Source of the DNA: Methanothermococcus okinawensis IH1
GTDB taxonomy: Archaea; AGJL01; Methanococci; Methanococcales; Methanococcaceae
Direction of reading: 5' to 3'
Assembly (NCBI RefSeq): GCF_000179575.2
Contig: NC_015636.1
Span: 721,495 to 785,494 of the forward strand
DNA length: 64,000 bases
Under the pieces are notes generated by a model. That model had not been told where the DNA came from. It saw nothing but the letters and a program-made list of their open reading frames with translations, and searched no databases. Position numbers and translations under genes: made by a program. Below, one piece after another: positions 27,144 through 36,456 of the stretch (positions within the stretch are counted from its first letter, which is position 1; the number at the start of each line of letters is the position of its first letter).

Positions 27144-28397
27144 ATGAAAATTAGACAACTTCCAGAGGATTTTACTGTTGATGAGATTTTGGATGATGAT
27201 ATTTTATGTAATGAGGTATTAAATGATATAGATAATAGTATTAAAGATACTAAAAATACTAAAAATATTGATGATACAAATTTTAACTTATATACTTTAA
27301 AAAAAACAAATATTGAAAATTTGAAGGCGTTATCCTATGTTTCAAAAGAATTCAATATCCCGTTGAAGAACATAGGATACTGTGGTTTAAAGGATAGACA
27401 TGCTATTACTAAACAGTATATCACCATTCCATCAAACTATGGTGTATTATCCATTAATGAAAAAAATTTAGAATTAAAGTATATTAAAACCATAAAAAAG
27501 CCACTAAAAATAGGGGATTTAAAGGGAAACAGGTTTGAAATTACAGTTAGGGATATAGATAAAAATGATTTTTTAAAAATAGGCGAAAATTTAAGAAATT
27601 TATATATCGGAGCTCCGAATTATTATGATGAGCAAAGGTTTGGAAGCGTATTTCATAATAAATTTATAGCAAAAGAGTATTTAAAAGGAAATTATGAGAA
27701 TATATTAAATATACTGCTTACAAATTATAAAAAAAGCGAAAATAAGAGAATAAAGGATTTAAAAAGATATATAAAAAATAATTGGAACAATTGGGAAAAG
27801 ATTTTAAAATATATCAAAGACAACAGAATAAAAAGCAAAATGTTTGTAAATATAATAAAATACTTAGCTTATGAAAACAATCAGGTAAATTATAAAGAAG
27901 CCCTTAAATATGTAGATGATAGATTAAAAAAGCTTTTTATATCTGCTTACCAGAGTTATCTATGGAACGAGTGTGTAAAGGAGCTCCTAAAAAATTACAT
28001 TCCAAAGGATGAAAGAATTTATTTAGATTATAGTTGTGGAACATTTCTATTTTATAAAAAAATTGATGATAATTTGCTAAATGAATTAAAGAATAAAACA
28101 TTTCCCACCATTGCACCAGATATTAATTATAATAAATTTAATGAAGAATATAAGGCTATAATTTCAAAAGTTTTAAAAAAGGAAGGAGTTAATTTAAATG
28201 ATTTTAATAAACTAAATGAATTGGGAAAATTATCCTATTCTGAAAGATATATACTATCCATTCCAAAAAATATCAACTACGGGACATTTAAAAAAGATGA
28301 ATTGAACAGTGGTAAATATAAAATAACTGTTGAGTTTGAATTAAATAAAGGCAGTTATGCTACAATAATAATAAAAAGAATATTTAATTTAATATAA
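27144..28397 (+). CDS. truD: tRNA pseudouridine(13) synthase TruD
   Basis: A 417-residue TruD-family enzyme that converts U13 of certain tRNAs to pseudouridine. It begins MKIRQLPEDFTVDEIL, has the nucleotide-flanking motif NIGYCGLKDRHAITKQYI near 76 with the catalytic Asp in KDRHA, and NYYDEQRFGS near 158, plus the C-terminal LSYSERYILSIPKN. Residues 27-48 form a Lys/Asn/Thr-rich insert (IKDTKNTKNIDDTN) that is probably a surface loop. The start ATG follows a GGGC/AT-rich leader without a strong ribosome-binding site. Confidence 0.92.
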   Translation: MKIRQLPEDFTVDEILDDDILCNEVLNDIDNSIKDTKNTKNIDDTNFNLYTLKKTNIENLKALSYVSKEFNIPLKNIGYCGLKDRHAITKQYITIPSNYGVLSINEKNLELKYIKTIKKPLKIGDLKGNRFEITVRDIDKNDFLKIGENLRNLYIGAPNYYDEQRFGSVFHNKFIAKEYLKGNYENILNILLTNYKKSENKRIKDLKRYIKNNWNNWEKILKYIKDNRIKSKMFVNIIKYLAYENNQVNYKEALKYVDDRLKKLFISAYQSYLWNECVKELLKNYIPKDERIYLDYSCGTFLFYKKIDDNLLNELKNKTFPTIAPDINYNKFNEEYKAIISKVLKKEGVNLNDFNKLNELGKLSYSERYILSIPKNINYGTFKKDELNSGKYKITVEFELNKGSYATIIIKRIFNLI

Positions 28398-28440
28398 ATA
28401 ATTTATCCATTTCATTCATTTATTTTAGTTTTATTTATGT

Positions 28441-29124
28441 TTATTTGGATTTATATAGGTTATAGATGTATTCATTCCACTTTAACCACATATTGTTTAT
28501 ACATTCATTTGTTTCGTTAAATCCCATGGTAATATGATAATTGCCTATATTTCTATAATAGCAATAACTTATTTTTGTGCTGTTGGCATATTCCGATGTG
28601 TAGGTGTATTTGTAATAATTTCCATATTTAAAGTGTAATTTGGTTTTTGAAACTTTTATATACTCCGGGTTGTCTAAATTAGGTTTATAATTTCTAACAT
28701 CAAAATTTATTTTAATACTATTTTTGATGTATGTTTTTATTTCTCCCTTTTTATTTCCTTCTGATATATCTATTGCATTTGAATAGGGCAAATCCATAAA
28801 TAAGTCATCCAAAGCCACAGTTTTTGAATAATCCACATAGTAATTTGAATTATTGTTGGATGTATTGTTATATTCATAGCCTATTGAATTGTTGGTGTAA
28901 TTGTTAGTATTTGTTATATTATTTATTAGGAGCTCCCCCTTGTAGCTTGAACAGTTATTAACCGATGTATTGTTATAGTCTAAATTATTTAAATGGATAT
29001 TTTGGTTATTATTTTGGTTATTGGTTGTTGTATATAGTTTATCATATACAATATACCCCCCCAACAGTAAAACAATCGATAAAAGCATAATAATAGTAAT
29101 ATCTTTTGATGATGGCATAACCAT
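28441..29124 (-). CDS. Unknown membrane-anchored protein with Asn-rich linker
   Basis: I do not recognise this 227-residue protein. An N-terminal membrane helix (ITIIMLLSIVLLLGGYIVYDKLY, 10-32) is followed by about 80 residues very rich in Asn, Tyr, Ser and Thr (many NNT/NYT sites that could be N-glycosylated), then a folded C-terminal domain (GEIKTYIKNSIKINFDVRNY ... WNEYIYNLYKSK). The layout fits a signal-anchor surface protein. It ends 43 bp from convergent truD and is divergent from nothing obvious; it may be monocistronic. Confidence 0.6.
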   Translation of the reverse strand: MVMPSSKDITIIMLLSIVLLLGGYIVYDKLYTTTNNQNNNQNIHLNNLDYNNTSVNNCSSYKGELLINNITNTNNYTNNSIGYEYNNTSNNNSNYYVDYSKTVALDDLFMDLPYSNAIDISEGNKKGEIKTYIKNSIKINFDVRNYKPNLDNPEYIKVSKTKLHFKYGNYYKYTYTSEYANSTKISYCYYRNIGNYHITMGFNETNECINNMWLKWNEYIYNLYKSK

Positions 29125-29214
29125 ATACTATCACATCGTAAAAATTAAGGATAATTACATAATTACATAATATTAATATTATTTAATAAAAAATATAAAT
29201 TTATTAATAAATAT

Positions 29215-30312
29215 TTATTCCAAAACTAAGGCCTTTAATTCCTCAGGTCTGTGGAGCTCACCACCGATTTTATCGCTAAGCACCACATCGCATTTGGCAT
29301 ATTTCATTACTTCCCCAACAATCTGTCCTAAATTCATTTCAGGCACTATAATTTTAGAAGCCTTTAAGTTTTTTATGAGCTCATCAGGGAATGGATAAAC
29401 CGTAATTAGTCTAATATATCCTACATCATAACCTTCTTTTCTCATTTCCTCAACTACATGCTTTACCGTTCTTGAAGGAGTTCCATAACATACAAACATC
29501 GTTTCGCTGTTAATATATTTTGCCTCGTATTTTATAATGTCATTCTTATTATTCAGTATTTTATTGCAGATTCTTTTAATTAATTTTTCATGGGTTTCAG
29601 AGGATACATCGGGATATCCTCTTTCGTCATGAGTTAAACCTGTAACATGGACATTATACCCTTCTCCAAATATGGGCATTTCAGGAACTTCCTTATCAAA
29701 GGGATATGGTTTTTTACATGGCTTTTCATCTGGAAGAACTCTGTTTATTATAGGTATGTTATCGTGGAAAATTACCTTTTCCCTCATATGTCCAACAATT
29801 TCATCAGCCATAACAAATACAGGAATTCTGTATTTTTCTGCATAGTTAAATGCCATAATAGTATAATCGTACATCTCTTGAACAGATGATGGAGCTAATG
29901 CTATTGGTTCGTAATCACCATGGCTTCCCCATCTTATCTGCATCATGTCCCCCTGACTTGCAGATGTTGGCTGACCGGTTGATGGTCCCCCCCTCTGAAC
30001 ATCAACTATGACACATGGAGTTTCAGTCATAAAGGCATATCCTATATTTTCCATCATTAGACTCAATCCTGGACCTGATGTTGCTGTCATAGATTTTAAA
30101 CCGCCCCAACTAGCGCCTATTATACTTGCCATACTACCGAGCTCATCCTCCATCTGGATATAGTATCCTCCAACCTTTGGGAGTTCCCTTGCCATGCCCT
30201 CGGCTATCTCTGTTGATGGTGTGATAGGATAACCTCCAAAAAATCTACAACCTGCTTTTAGAGCTCCTTTTACACATGCTAAATTACCCTGGATAAAATT
30301 TATATCAGCCAA
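29215..30312 (-). CDS. korA: 2-oxoacid (2-oxoglutarate) ferredoxin oxidoreductase alpha subunit
   Basis: A 365-residue KorA-type subunit containing the pyrimidine-binding domain of a thiamine-dependent oxidoreductase that makes 2-oxoglutarate from succinyl-CoA, CO2 and reduced ferredoxin in the incomplete reductive TCA path. Motifs include GCRFFGGYPITPSTEIAE, a ribose/TPP region MEDELGSMASIIGASWGGLKSMTATSGPG (split by the ordinary family spacing) and VQRGGPSTGQPT. No korB, korC or korD is adjacent, which fits the scattered arrangement known in M. jannaschii. The start is TTG preceded by GGTGATATT. Confidence 0.85.
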   Translation of the reverse strand: MADINFIQGNLACVKGALKAGCRFFGGYPITPSTEIAEGMARELPKVGGYYIQMEDELGSMASIIGASWGGLKSMTATSGPGLSLMMENIGYAFMTETPCVIVDVQRGGPSTGQPTSASQGDMMQIRWGSHGDYEPIALAPSSVQEMYDYTIMAFNYAEKYRIPVFVMADEIVGHMREKVIFHDNIPIINRVLPDEKPCKKPYPFDKEVPEMPIFGEGYNVHVTGLTHDERGYPDVSSETHEKLIKRICNKILNNKNDIIKYEAKYINSETMFVCYGTPSRTVKHVVEEMRKEGYDVGYIRLITVYPFPDELIKNLKASKIIVPEMNLGQIVGEVMKYAKCDVVLSDKIGGELHRPEELKALVLE

Positions 30313-30446
30313 AATATCACCTTATTTATATTTTTTATCGTATTATCATATTATATTTTAATTTTTATTTTAACTTAATTAAATTTTTGACTTATTTTAA
30401 TTTATTTATTATATCACTATTTATTTTAATTTTTTACCTATCTTTT

Positions 30447-31367
30447 TTATTTTTCCACTATATACTTATATATAGCATCTAAATTTTCATTTATTCCATA
30501 TTTTTTGAAGTATCTCAATAGGTTTTCTAAATCCCTCTTTAAATAAAATTCTATATCTACCTTAAACTCTCCTGGTAATTTATTTAGTTTTAATTTTTCA
30601 TCTTTATCTTCTTTTATTTTTATAGCCTGTGGGAAATCAATTATAGTGAAATTTCCATCTTCATCAATTAATATGTTGAATTCACTTAAATCCCCATGAA
30701 TATATCCGAGCTCATACATTTTCTTTACTTCATTAATTATGCCCCAAAATAATTTATTAATATCTATATCCAATTGTTTTAAATCCACTCTTTTTAATTC
30801 ATCCCCCTTTAGTTTTCCCATAATAATGGCGTGCCTGTTTTGTTCAATTGGTTCTGGAACTTTCACAATTGGAAATAAATCAGTTAATACTTCAAATTCC
30901 TTTTCCGCCGTTAATCTTGAAGCATATAACCAACTGATATGTCGCTTATCTGCTAAATAACTTCTGTATCTCTTTCCTCTTGTAAAGCATGTTCTTCCTA
31001 AATTATGGAATTTTAAAACTGCTTCTCTATTGTTGCTTAATAGTATATTATAAACATCGCCTTCTTTTCCAACGCCTAATTTACCACCTATCGCAGTAAT
31101 AATTCCTTTTTTTACAAAGGCATTTAATGCCAATGCATCATATCCCCTATGGGAGAGTCTATATCCATAACTGCTTCTATTTATGAGTTTGAATTTATCC
31201 AATATTTTTAATCTATATAATATCTCTTTTTTATCGAGTTTTGTTTTTTTGATTATTTCAGGCATTGGCACCCATTCATAATACCTCATAGATATCTCAA
31301 TGATTTTTAAAACTCTCCAATCCTCTTCTTTCATCTCATGCAATGTGCTGATTAGTTTTTCTATAAT
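30447..31367 (-). CDS. rio2: RIO2-type atypical protein kinase
   Basis: A Rio2 kinase of about 306 residues; it matures the small ribosomal subunit. The N-terminal winged helix (EEDWRVLKIIEISMRYYEWVPMPEI) precedes the kinase fold: flexible P-loop GGKLGVGKEGDVYN, Lys in AVLKFHNLG, catalytic loop YIHGDLSEFNILID and metal-binding IIDFPQAI. The reading frame has an in-frame TTG at 31343, but the only good ribosome-binding site (GGAGGTG) sits 5 nt before an ATT at 31367-31365, giving IIEKLISTLHEMKEED. I extend the gene to that AUU as the likelier start; this is inference. Confidence 0.85.
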   Translation of the reverse strand: MIEKLISTLHEMKEEDWRVLKIIEISMRYYEWVPMPEIIKKTKLDKKEILYRLKILDKFKLINRSSYGYRLSHRGYDALALNAFVKKGIITAIGGKLGVGKEGDVYNILLSNNREAVLKFHNLGRTCFTRGKRYRSYLADKRHISWLYASRLTAEKEFEVLTDLFPIVKVPEPIEQNRHAIIMGKLKGDELKRVDLKQLDIDINKLFWGIINEVKKMYELGYIHGDLSEFNILIDEDGNFTIIDFPQAIKIKEDKDEKLKLNKLPGEFKVDIEFYLKRDLENLLRYFKKYGINENLDAIYKYIVEK

Positions 31368-31590
31368 GATTGCACCTCCATAAATCTATGTAATAATTTT
31401 ATATTATATGCTAAATATATCGGTTATACACTTAACAATATTAATTTTAACCTTAATCTATTAAAAATAATATAATACTTTTAATGTTTTTAATGTAATT
31501 TTTATTTTATAAATATATTTATAATAAAATATGAAAAACATAAAAAATAAGAAAGAATATTTCTTTAAAATATAGACCCTGGTGGTTAAA

Positions 31591-32220
31591 TTGTTTTCTA
31601 AATTTGTGAATCATCTGATAAAAAATTTGGAGGTTTTGAAGAAATTTGATGAGGAGTTAATAACTATTTTTATAAATGCTATTATATCTACCAAATATAA
31701 CAATTCTAAGATATTTATATACGGGGTTGGGAGAAGCGGATATGTTGGAATGGCTTTTGCTATGAGATTGATGCATTTAGGATTTAATTCACATTTTATT
31801 GGAGAACCCACCTGTCCAGCTATTGAAGATAATGATTTGTTGATAGTTATATCGGGGAGTGGTGAAACATGCTCAGTGGTTAATGTATTAAAAAGGGCAA
31901 ATGAACTTAAAATGGATGAAAATAAAGATAATAATAAAAATAACAAAGATAATAGTAATAATAAATATAATAAGAATAATAAGAATAATAAATATAATAA
32001 TTTAAAAATAATATCCATTACTTGTAAAAAGGAAAATACTGTAAAAGAACTTTCTGATATACATATCCATTTAGGAACTCATAATAATAAATGCTTTCCA
32101 ATGGGGACTTTATTTGAAGAGATGGCTTTTATATTTTTAGATGGAATTATATATTTATTGATGGAAAGATTAAATATTTCTGAAAATGAAATGAAAAAAA
32201 GACATTGCAATTTGCAGTAA
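31591..32220 (+). CDS. 6-phospho-3-hexuloisomerase (SIS domain)
   Basis: A 209-residue SIS-domain protein of the 6-phospho-3-hexuloisomerase family, which interconverts 3-hexulose-6-phosphate and fructose-6-phosphate. In methanococci it works with hexulose-phosphate synthase to make ribulose-5-phosphate. Signatures are IYGVGRSGYVGMAFAMRLMHLGF and VISGSGETCSVVNV, and FPMGTLFEEMAFIFLDGI near the end. Residues around 113-142 are a long Asn/Lys run encoded by AAT/AAA triplets at about 31918-32000, an insert in the middle of the SIS fold. The start is TTG at 31591, placed by GGTGG at 31581-31585. Confidence 0.85.
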   Translation: MFSKFVNHLIKNLEVLKKFDEELITIFINAIISTKYNNSKIFIYGVGRSGYVGMAFAMRLMHLGFNSHFIGEPTCPAIEDNDLLIVISGSGETCSVVNVLKRANELKMDENKDNNKNNKDNSNNKYNKNNKNNKYNNLKIISITCKKENTVKELSDIHIHLGTHNNKCFPMGTLFEEMAFIFLDGIIYLLMERLNISENEMKKRHCNLQ

Positions 32221-32392
32221 TTATAAAAATAAAAATAAGATAAAAATTAATATAAATAAAAGTAAATAAATTAAATAAATTAAAAAAATGTTAAATACCT
32301 CATGTAATACTGTAATATAATTTTATATGTATTTTACTATTTAATATATTTATTTTATAGTATTAATGCTAAAAAAAGGAATGGTGAATTTT

Positions 32393-33478
32393 ATGAAATT
32401 TGGATGGATATTGGCAAACGATGAAGATTGGGAAGAAAGAAAAGAAACTGTAAAAGATGCTCTTGAAAGCTCAATTCCTGCTGTTATGGTTCCAAAGGAT
32501 GATATAGAAAAAGTAAAGGAGCTCGGAAATATAAAAATTATTTCAAATGATTTAGACGCAGATATTGTGGTAATAAATAAAGACGAGGATTTGGACATCC
32601 TACTCAACGCAAAAAAGCTTGGAAAGGAAACTGGTGTTTATGTGCCAATAGAGAGTAAAGAGGATGAAGAATATGCTTCGGATGTTAGTAAATACGATTA
32701 TATAGATTATATTATTTTAGAGGGAAAGGATTGGACAATTATTCCGTTGGAAAATCTTATAGCAGATTTATTCAATGAAAATGTGAAAATTGTATCTGTG
32801 GCAAACAGTATTGAAGATGCAAAAACAGCATACGAAATACTTGAAAAAGGTGTGGATGGAGTTCTTTTAATTCCAAACGATACCAACGATGTTAAGGACT
32901 TTTCAAGATTAATAGAAAAAATGAATTCCGAGAAATTAAAATTGGATTATGCTGTTATAAAGAAGGTTGAACCTGTTGGTAGTGGTGATAGAGTATGTAT
33001 TGATACATGCTCAATGATGGAGCTCGGAGAAGGCATGTTAATAGGTTCATATTCAAGAGGTTTATTTTTAGTGCATTCAGAAACAGTAGAAAACCCTTAT
33101 GTTGCCACAAGACCATTTAGAGTAAATGCAGGACCTGTTCATGCTTACATATTATGTCCTGGAAATAGAACAAGATATTTAAGTGAGTTAAAGGCAGGAG
33201 ATAGCGTATTGATAGTAGATAAGGAAGGAATGACAAGAGAAGGAATTGTTGGTAGAGTAAAAATAGAAAAAAGACCATTAATGCTCATAGAGGCAGAATA
33301 TAACGGAGATATAATAAGAACAATATTGCAGAATGCTGAAACTATTAGGCTTGTTGGTGAAGATGGAAAACCAATATCAGTGGTTGATTTAAAAGAAGGC
33401 GATAAAGTTTTAATAAAAGCAGATGAAAATGCGAGACACTTTGGAATGGCAATAAAAGAAACAATTATTGAGAAATGA
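32393..33478 (+). CDS. 3-dehydroquinate synthase II (archaeal type)
   Basis: A 361-residue enzyme of the archaeal aromatic pathway that converts 2-amino-3,7-dideoxy-D-threo-hept-6-ulosonate to 3-dehydroquinate with NAD+. The N-terminus MKFGWILANDEDWEERKETV and C-terminal domain (DTCSMMELGEGMLIGSYSRGLFLVHSET, VNAGPVHAYILCPGNRTRYLSEL) match the family throughout. The ATG at 32393 is chosen over upstream in-frame ATGs because GGTGA precedes it and it gives the family length. Confidence 0.93.
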   Translation: MKFGWILANDEDWEERKETVKDALESSIPAVMVPKDDIEKVKELGNIKIISNDLDADIVVINKDEDLDILLNAKKLGKETGVYVPIESKEDEEYASDVSKYDYIDYIILEGKDWTIIPLENLIADLFNENVKIVSVANSIEDAKTAYEILEKGVDGVLLIPNDTNDVKDFSRLIEKMNSEKLKLDYAVIKKVEPVGSGDRVCIDTCSMMELGEGMLIGSYSRGLFLVHSETVENPYVATRPFRVNAGPVHAYILCPGNRTRYLSELKAGDSVLIVDKEGMTREGIVGRVKIEKRPLMLIEAEYNGDIIRTILQNAETIRLVGEDGKPISVVDLKEGDKVLIKADENARHFGMAIKETIIEK

Positions 33479-33586
33479 CTATAAAGTATAATATATTAAT
33501 TTTAATTAATTAAATATTTTAATATTTTTTTCTATTTTATAAGTTATAATATTTTTATATAATTATAATATATGTGTGGTGTAATG

Positions 33587-34354
33587 ATGGTCATTGGAGA
33601 TGTTGAAAAGAGATTGAACAAAATTCTTGAAAAAGAAGGAGCTCTATATTTTATACTAATAGACCCCGATGAAAAAAATTGTATTGATATAGTAAAGAAG
33701 GTAAAGGATTACGCCGATGCTATAATAATGGGAGGTAGCATAGGTATTACTAATTTAAATGAAATTACAAAAGAGATTAAAGAAATTATTGGAGATATGC
33801 CAATTATTTTATTTCCCGGTAATGTGGATGGTTTGACCCCCTATGCAGATGCTGTTTTTTTCATGTCTTTGATGAACTCAAACAATACCTATTGGACAAC
33901 TATGGCACCTACATTGGGAGCAATTACTATTAAAAAATATAACTTGGAAGCAATACCTATGGCATATTTAGGAATAGAGCCTATTAAAAGAACTGCGGTT
34001 GGTTTTGTAGGTGAAGTAAATGAAATACCTCAGAGAAAGCCAGAAATAGCTGCATTATACTGTTTATCTGCTAAATACTTTGGTATGAGATGGGCATATT
34101 TAGAGGCAGGAAGTGGTGCCGAGTTTCCTGTAAGCAATGAAATGGTAGCAGTATCAAAAAGATTAAGTGATATAAATATCATCGTAGGCGGTGGTATAAG
34201 AACGCCAGAAGTGGCATATAAAAAGGTTATAAGTGGTGCCGATGCAATTGTAACTGGAACGCTTATTGAGGATAACCCAAATATGGTAAAAGAAATGAGG
34301 GATGCCATAAAAAAGGCAGGTATGGAAAAAATAAAAATGAAAGAAAATAAATAA
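33587..34354 (+). CDS. Geranylgeranylglyceryl phosphate synthase
   Basis: A 255-residue TIM-barrel prenyltransferase that joins geranylgeranyl diphosphate to sn-glycerol-1-phosphate, the first ether bond of archaeal lipids. Motifs are YFILIDPDEKN near 20, ADAIIMGGSIGI near 48, PIILFPGNVDGLTPYADAVFFMSLMNS, YLEAGSGAEFPV near 180 and IIVGGGIRTPE near 205. The ATG at 33587 is 5 nt after GGTG; other in-frame ATGs at 33572 and 33584 fit worse. It follows the dehydroquinate synthase gene by about 108 bp. Confidence 0.93.
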   Translation: MVIGDVEKRLNKILEKEGALYFILIDPDEKNCIDIVKKVKDYADAIIMGGSIGITNLNEITKEIKEIIGDMPIILFPGNVDGLTPYADAVFFMSLMNSNNTYWTTMAPTLGAITIKKYNLEAIPMAYLGIEPIKRTAVGFVGEVNEIPQRKPEIAALYCLSAKYFGMRWAYLEAGSGAEFPVSNEMVAVSKRLSDINIIVGGGIRTPEVAYKKVISGADAIVTGTLIEDNPNMVKEMRDAIKKAGMEKIKMKENK

Positions 34355-34408
34355 AAAAATAATTAAATAAAAAATTAAAATAACATAATAAAAAATAAAA
34401 AAATATCT

Positions 34409-36196
34409 TTATCTAACCTCTATTTTTCCATTATTCCATTCTATATATTGACTACCTGGTTTTGATAAATCCAATATAGGCACTCTTGCAGGTGTTGGAT
34501 GAATACCCATTCTTTTCTGGAAATCAGTCTGTTCTTGGAATGTTCCACTGTTTATCATTACAGTTCCTTTATAGACACCATGCCCGTTTATATGGATATG
34601 TCCTGTGTGAAATATGTCTGGCTCATTATGGATTACCAAATAATCCTCCTGTTCAGGAGCAATAGGGCATCTTCCACCATAGGTTGGACATAGGTGCCTT
34701 CTTTTTAGGAGCTCCTTCATGATGGATGTAGGTTCGCTATATTTTGCCGAAGAAATTTGTCCTATTACATCGTCAAAGCTTCTACCATGATACAATAAAA
34801 AATCCAATCCATGAACATTCACAAATCCGGGATTACTTAAAAATGTAATATTATCCATGCCGTTAAATAATTTTAAAATTCTTTCTGGAAAAATAGGCTG
34901 AGGTTCAGCAGGTCTAAGGGCATCGTGGTTTCCAGGAGATATTATTATATGAATATGTTCAGGAATCTGTTCTAAATATGTTGCAATTTCTTTATATTGG
35001 GATATAATATCTACATCGTATAAATCATACTCTTGACCAGGGTATATACCAACACCATCTACTAAATCTCCGGCAATGGATATATACTTTAATCTACTAA
35101 CTATTTTTTCCTCTAATCCATTATTTACATTTCCATTTAAGAATTCTACAAATTTTTTAAATGATTTATCTAAAAACTCATAACTCCCAATGTGAATATC
35201 TGATAAAAATGCAGTATATATTTTCTCATCAATACATTTTGGTTTTTTTGGGGTTATGTCTGGTCTTATACATTCATTTGCAAACATTACATTCCCACTA
35301 TCTGGTATAAATCCACTAAATCCCACGACCTCATCTAATAATATATCATCGGGCAACTCATTACTTGCAATTTTGTCCTTCATCATAATTACTGTAAAAG
35401 TTGTGTTTTCATCTTCTATCTCTACCCTTTTATGACCTTTTTTTGTAGAGCTCACATCCGATACAATACCCACAACAAATACATCACTTTCTTTTTTCAG
35501 TTTATAAACTTTGTTTAATGGATATGCTTTTCTATTTACCTTTCTTTCAATCATTGCCTTGATTTTGTTATATCTATCTCTAAAATATTTTACAAAGTCA
35601 TCAATAGTTCCTTCACAGGTGGATTTTCCCGATATATCCCATTCATCATATACCTTAATTTTAGATTCAATATCCTTAGATATATAGTTTATTTTTTTAT
35701 TTATGCTATTTTTTATGGATTTTATCTCATTTAATCGTTTTTCTCTTTCTTTTATTAAATTATTTAACTTTTCCATTTCTTCCGAATTTTTAGATGTTAA
35801 TTCTTCAATTTTATTATTACATATATTTTTATCATTCTTACTTATATCTATATTTTTATTATTACATACTATAGTTTCTTCTTTTTGAATATTTTGGGAT
35901 TTTACTTTTTTATTATTTTCAAATTCATTATGGTGATTATCTACTTCTAAATTAACATCTGATGTATAATATGCTAAAAAGTCAAAATCTTCATAATTTT
36001 TTTTAATTTCGTCCAAACTATGATTTAAAAAAATATCTAAAAAATGGGCATCCAGCAGTATAAATTTATCATTTGTATTTTTAAATTCTTCGATTTTATT
36101 TACTAAATTGTTCCTTTCATTTTCAGGGAGTTTTTTAATCCTATTGTATGAGCTCGGTGATAAAAGAACTTCAATATTTAAAAAGTCATTAATCAT
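34409..36196 (-). CDS. polB: DNA polymerase II (PolD) small subunit DP1
   Basis: A 595-residue DP1 subunit of the archaeal PolD replicative polymerase, carrying the 3'-5' proofreading phosphoesterase. After an N-terminal domain and a charged coiled-coil/low-complexity linker (about 85-185) come an OB fold (VFVVGIVSDVSSTKKGHKRVEIED) and the Mre11-like nuclease core with AFLSDIHIGS, ISIAGDLVDGVGIYPGQ, IIISPGNHDALRPAEPQ, LLYHGRSFDD and FHTGHIHINGHG. All metal ligands are present. The large subunit is not in the window; priL is 260 bp upstream on the same strand. Confidence 0.94.
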   Translation of the reverse strand: MINDFLNIEVLLSPSSYNRIKKLPENERNNLVNKIEEFKNTNDKFILLDAHFLDIFLNHSLDEIKKNYEDFDFLAYYTSDVNLEVDNHHNEFENNKKVKSQNIQKEETIVCNNKNIDISKNDKNICNNKIEELTSKNSEEMEKLNNLIKEREKRLNEIKSIKNSINKKINYISKDIESKIKVYDEWDISGKSTCEGTIDDFVKYFRDRYNKIKAMIERKVNRKAYPLNKVYKLKKESDVFVVGIVSDVSSTKKGHKRVEIEDENTTFTVIMMKDKIASNELPDDILLDEVVGFSGFIPDSGNVMFANECIRPDITPKKPKCIDEKIYTAFLSDIHIGSYEFLDKSFKKFVEFLNGNVNNGLEEKIVSRLKYISIAGDLVDGVGIYPGQEYDLYDVDIISQYKEIATYLEQIPEHIHIIISPGNHDALRPAEPQPIFPERILKLFNGMDNITFLSNPGFVNVHGLDFLLYHGRSFDDVIGQISSAKYSEPTSIMKELLKRRHLCPTYGGRCPIAPEQEDYLVIHNEPDIFHTGHIHINGHGVYKGTVMINSGTFQEQTDFQKRMGIHPTPARVPILDLSKPGSQYIEWNNGKIEVR

Positions 36197-36456
36197 ATTT
36201 TCCCTTTTAAAAATTATAATATTTATATCTTATACTTAGTATCTCTTTTCTTTTCTTTTATTGTTTTTTAAATAGTGTATGTAAATATTAAAACTAAAAC
36301 TTACTTTAAAAAATTAAAGGAATTATTTTTATTTTAATTAGTTTTTACTATATTAACTGTATCTCTTTAAATAATGCTTATGATTTATGTATGTATTTAT
36401 ATATATTTTTAATTTATTTAATTTAATATGCTGTTATTATTATTTTTAATTTATTT

